Of a DNA stretch of 64,000 bases, positions 60,689 through 64,000 are shown in pieces. Under the pieces are notes generated by a model, which was not told where the DNA came from, searched no databases, and saw only the letters and a program-made list of their open reading frames with translations. The stretch comes from Chondrus crispus (lineage: Eukaryota; Rhodophyta; Florideophyceae; Gigartinales; Gigartinaceae). Numbering within the stretch: the first letter of the stretch is position 1; every line of letters starts with the position of its first letter. The position numbers and the translations under genes were made by a program. The stretch lies in assembly GCF_000350225.1 (NCBI RefSeq), contig NW_005178601.1, forward strand, positions 286,275 to 350,274, in the 5' to 3' direction.

Positions 60689-63206
60689 TACCCTTCCCGG
60701 AAAGGTCAATTCCGGACAACTTTGGCGCCGCAGCCCTTGCACTCTCGTGACATCCCCGTGACGAATTCCGAGCTGACCAATGCAGAAAGCACACCTCTCG
60801 CTATCTCCTGGTGGGTTTTTGCGCCAAACTAGGGTCAGGAACTAAAACAACAAGCGTGACAAAACAAACTACCCGTTTCACAAAATTTTACGACAACGGT
60901 TAATTCCGGACAGCACATTCTTCGCCAGGACAGCCGAAACAATTTGCCCGACAATAGCTTTAGATATCTTCCAGCTTTCTCTTTGTGCTCGCCACTTCTT
61001 TCGACTTCCCCTACAACCCTCTGACCCTTTCAAGCGCACCTCAGAGCCTCTTGCCGTTGCCTTTTTGCGTCTTTTCGAAGCTTTTCCCTCAGTAGCCTGA
61101 CGTTTTTGGTCCTTTAACCTCTTTCGCTCATCCTCGCGAGATTTCCTCTTCCTCAGAGCTGCCTCTTTCTTAGCATTACGCAGGCTCTCAGCCGCTTTTC
61201 GACGCTCATGATTTGCCAATTCTGCCACCTGTTAGGCATTTTCCCTGTCAAGACGACGCTGAATCATGAGTCCGACAGTCAAATGTTCAGCGGGAGCCCC
61301 GCAGTAGAGTCGCACGTTTTTTGGTGTTGTGTTGCTGCTCTTTGCAGTAGATGTCGATTGTGAAGACACAGTGTCCATTACGATGTTGTTAACCGTGCCT
61401 GAATTTTGCAGCAACATGCTTAAGCGCTGCAGTTTTAAAGAGGGCCCAAGTTCGCCGTTCATAATGCTGTCAACCTTCTCTACAGTCTCCAAATCCGGTG
61501 TGCGCTCCTTCGTGTGGGGAAATAAATCCGTGTTTTGAGGCACTGCTGGTCTCGAAACCGCCGCACCAAGTAATTTTTCGTCGCTGACAGCAGTCTGCTT
61601 CCGATCTAAAAACGTCTGAGCAAATCCTGGATTGAAAGGATACAGTCCAGTTCTGCTGAATGAATCCCGAACGCCTTGCGTTGTGATGCGTGAGAATGCG
61701 TAGACTCCGCATATAAGGTTAAACTGTACGCCTCGTGTTGACACCGTTTGAGATTTGTAGAATTCATCTCGTATCTCGCGAATAGCAACCTTGAACTCCT
61801 TGTTGACCATTTGGTCACAAGGTTGTAAAAAGTGAGATGTGTTAGCGGGTGAACACACAATTTCACAGTTGTTCTTTTCACAAACCTCGAGCCACTTCAA
61901 ACCATTACGTGATGCGTGGCCATCAAGAGAAACAACATAGTGTTGGCTTGTGTTGACAAACTTTCGGACAAAATTATTGGGGTGTGTCATGTATGCGGCA
62001 AGTAGATCCATTTCCATCGATCCATTCCCACTGCACTTTACGACTTCGTCAGCCGGGAACCATCCATGGCATTGAAACGGATAGCAATCGCTTCCACTTT
62101 TGCCAAACATTTTTGGCAAAGGCTCCAGCCAACTTGACATGACATATTTTCCAGCCACTATGAAGAACGGTGGAGCGACTCGACCAGATGTGCAACAACG
62201 GCAGTTATGTGTTTGTCTACTCCTTGTGTCTTGGAAGAGGCTATGAAACCACCATGATGCGTATCGGAGGGACCAAACACTTTTTCACGCTTGCCGAATG
62301 TTGCATCCACCGCAGTTTCATCTATGTTCCAAACGCGATCCCCATCAAGCAGGATTCCGGGATGTTTGTCGTTAATAGTCTCTAATATTTCGAAGTAACG
62401 TGACACATGACCGAATAATTCTCTTTTCAGCTTTGCCTTGTCTTTGCATTCGTAATTTCGAAATGTTAGTTCTCGATGACGTGATCTACAAGATCGCACT
62501 GCATCGTAACTAGGGATGCCATTCTTCCAATTCACGCGGCCATCGGCAGCTATTCTAGCCATCATGGTCCTTAATGTTTCAACATCGGCAGCAAATTCAC
62601 GTTGTGCAGCAAAAACAAGGCGCTGTGCTATCATTTTTTCCTCATCCTCTGTCAGAACCGTCCGTCTCCCTGGTTGTGACAGTTTCCTATCTGTCTCCTG
62701 GTAGCTGATACTTTCAGGATCTAATCTCCGGACCAGCTCTTTAAGTTCCCCAACAACTGACCTACTCAAACCTGTCGCTTTCGATATGGCACGCAACGAT
62801 ATTGTTGTGTCTCTCAAAAGCTGCACTGCGGCAGCTTTGCTCTTCATGCGCTTCGAAGCCTTCTCATTCTGCCTTTTGATCCGTTTTGTCTGCTGTCTCA
62901 TTGAGAATGCCATTGCGGTGTGGCCAAAAGGTGACTTGGCGACTGTAAAAGACTATATAAGATGCTATCCCTAATTTTCATTGACGGAGACCGCTATAAA
63001 TGCACCGCCCTCTCGACGAATCTACGTCACGCTCAGGGATCCCGCCTTTTCTGATTTTGAAAGCTACCAGCGCACTGTCCTTGCTGTTGTCTGCCCTTTG
63101 GCTATGTTTTGTGGCCCTTGCATTCATTGGTGATGGTTCACTGGACGCGGGTTTAATTTTGTCCGGAATTGACCATTGTCAGGAATTGACCTTTCCGGGA
63201 AGGGTA
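60689..63206 (-). mobile_element. pogo-type Tc1/mariner element with TA target duplication
   Basis: Element 60691-63204 (2514 bp). The 29-bp ends CCCTTCCCGGAAAGGTCAAT... match as inverted repeats with one mismatch, flanked by TA at 60689-60690 and 63205-63206. The right end has a second, internal copy of the GTCCGGAATTGACC part (about 63160-63173). It encodes one transposase on the minus strand. Confidence 0.95.
60878..62913 (-). pseudogene. pogo/DDE_1 transposase with frameshift and nonsense codon
   Basis: Starts at the ATG at 62913. N-terminal basic region and helix-turn-helix (LRAISKATGLSRSVVGELKEL), then RTMMARIAADGRVNWKNG. Catalytic residues: VWNIDETAVD, VVSLDGHASRN and LQPCDQMVNKEFK (the third D), as in DDE_1 transposases of the pogo group. 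At about 62170-62190 a few bases are missing compared with the family (HITAVVAHL then GRVAPPFFIVAGKY in the next frame), so the first frame stops at 62158. The second frame ends with TAA at 61232 and continues in frame with a Lys/Arg-rich, coiled-coil-like tail to 60878, suggesting an in-frame nonsense change. Inactive as read. Confidence 0.85.
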
Positions 63207-64000
63207 CCCACTGCCCGGACTCTTTTTCTTTAGACTATCGTACTCTAGCTTCCCTATTAAGTACCTATCATTCTTCCCTCCTCTCGTCCTGCGATTCCCG
63301 TTTCTCTGCGCTCTTTCTTTTTGCGTTCGCTGCCTTTTGCACTCTCTTAGAGTGCCTCCATTCCCTGAGTTCTGCCTATGTGACCCCTCACTGAACGGCC
63401 ACGGCGCATTGCGGCTGCGTCAATTGTGACACGTGCACTTTCAGTATGACCCCGTTTCATAATCGTAATGTGTAAAACGTGTTCAACCTGTATCTACCAG
63501 TTCACAAATACTATGCGCTAACACGTAGGCTGGTTCACAACAGTACAGTAGTGGGAACGGGGGCGTGGAAGAGTACTACTGGGCCAGTAACATGAATTAC
63601 AGTAACAGCGAGGATAGTTTTCCGCGGAAACGTGTAACACGTGTTCCAGCAGAGTTGCAGCTGCCACTGTTGAATCGACAAACTCATACTGTAAAACCTC
63701 TTTATGATACATGGTCGTCTCTACTCACGATCCTACTTATTCGTCTCGCTGCTGCCTGTGATCGGACAGCTTATCGCGGTCAGTCTGTCACTGGGGGCCG
63801 CTTGTTTAACCTGTGCCGGCCACGATACTTTCCCTTTTTGTCAAGTGCTTTTCTCTCACACGACAACCGATTCCCCTTGCAGAGGCGGCGCCCTTAATTA
63901 GATTGAGTGACGGCGCCGACGTTCTGTAAACGGAGAGGGAAGGACGTTGTCGGATGGCAGAGACTTGGCAGGCCGCTGCTTAGCACGAAGGAGGAGGGGC
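63207..64000. other. Right flank of the pogo element; no gene recognised
   Basis: Frames such as 63565-63897 have no motif. 63260-63360 is pyrimidine-rich. Confidence 0.3.

Noticed and set aside
59587-60742. Many Arg/Ala/Pro-rich frames in the GC island
   Set aside because: Open on all frames through base composition alone; only one frame looks protein-like and is reported with low confidence.

Overview
The window is eukaryotic nuclear DNA dominated by transposable elements. It has LTR retrotransposons with target-site duplications, a chromodomain Gypsy integrase, pogo-, MULE- and CACTA-like transposase genes, MITEs, minisatellites and a run of N. The long open frames are mostly uninterrupted, so introns are rare. 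An intron-poor, transposon-rich alga, possibly a florideophyte red alga, fits this, but that is an inference from style and not a match I can verify.

Layout. 0-6 kb holds the 3' end of a Gypsy element (integrase plus chromodomain), a GC-rich 66-bp minisatellite next to an assembly gap, and a degenerate LTR-like pair. 6-13 kb has a 106-bp and a 102-bp tandem array, then a 1268-aa CACTA-like transposase gene. 12.8-21.1 kb is bracketed by arrays of a palindromic unit. It contains a pogo fragment, three copies of a MITE plus CACGTG-repeat module, and two genes that look like host genes: a CPBP/CAAX-type membrane protease and a NAD(P)HX epimerase. Each of these two has one frame break.

22.4-43.7 kb is the most unusual part. 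It carries a Tudor-like 455-aa protein, two unknown convergently placed proteins (769 and 312 aa, minus strand), a 1269-aa protein joining a ParB-like domain to a 2-oxoglutarate/Fe(II) dioxygenase domain, a Ulp1-protease/superfamily-1 helicase fusion framed by long inverted repeats, and a MULE transposase split by a possible -1 frameshift site.

44-64 kb holds short tandem repeats, a TIR element, a membrane protein gene, a very young Copia element (5' LTR identical to the matching part of the 3' LTR, intact 5-bp duplication), a second, decayed Copia element on the minus strand, a solo LTR of the young family, a GC-rich island, and a complete but mutated pogo element with TA duplications. Many coding regions change frame once. 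Several breaks sit in runs of A, so consensus errors compete with real decay or programmed frameshifting.
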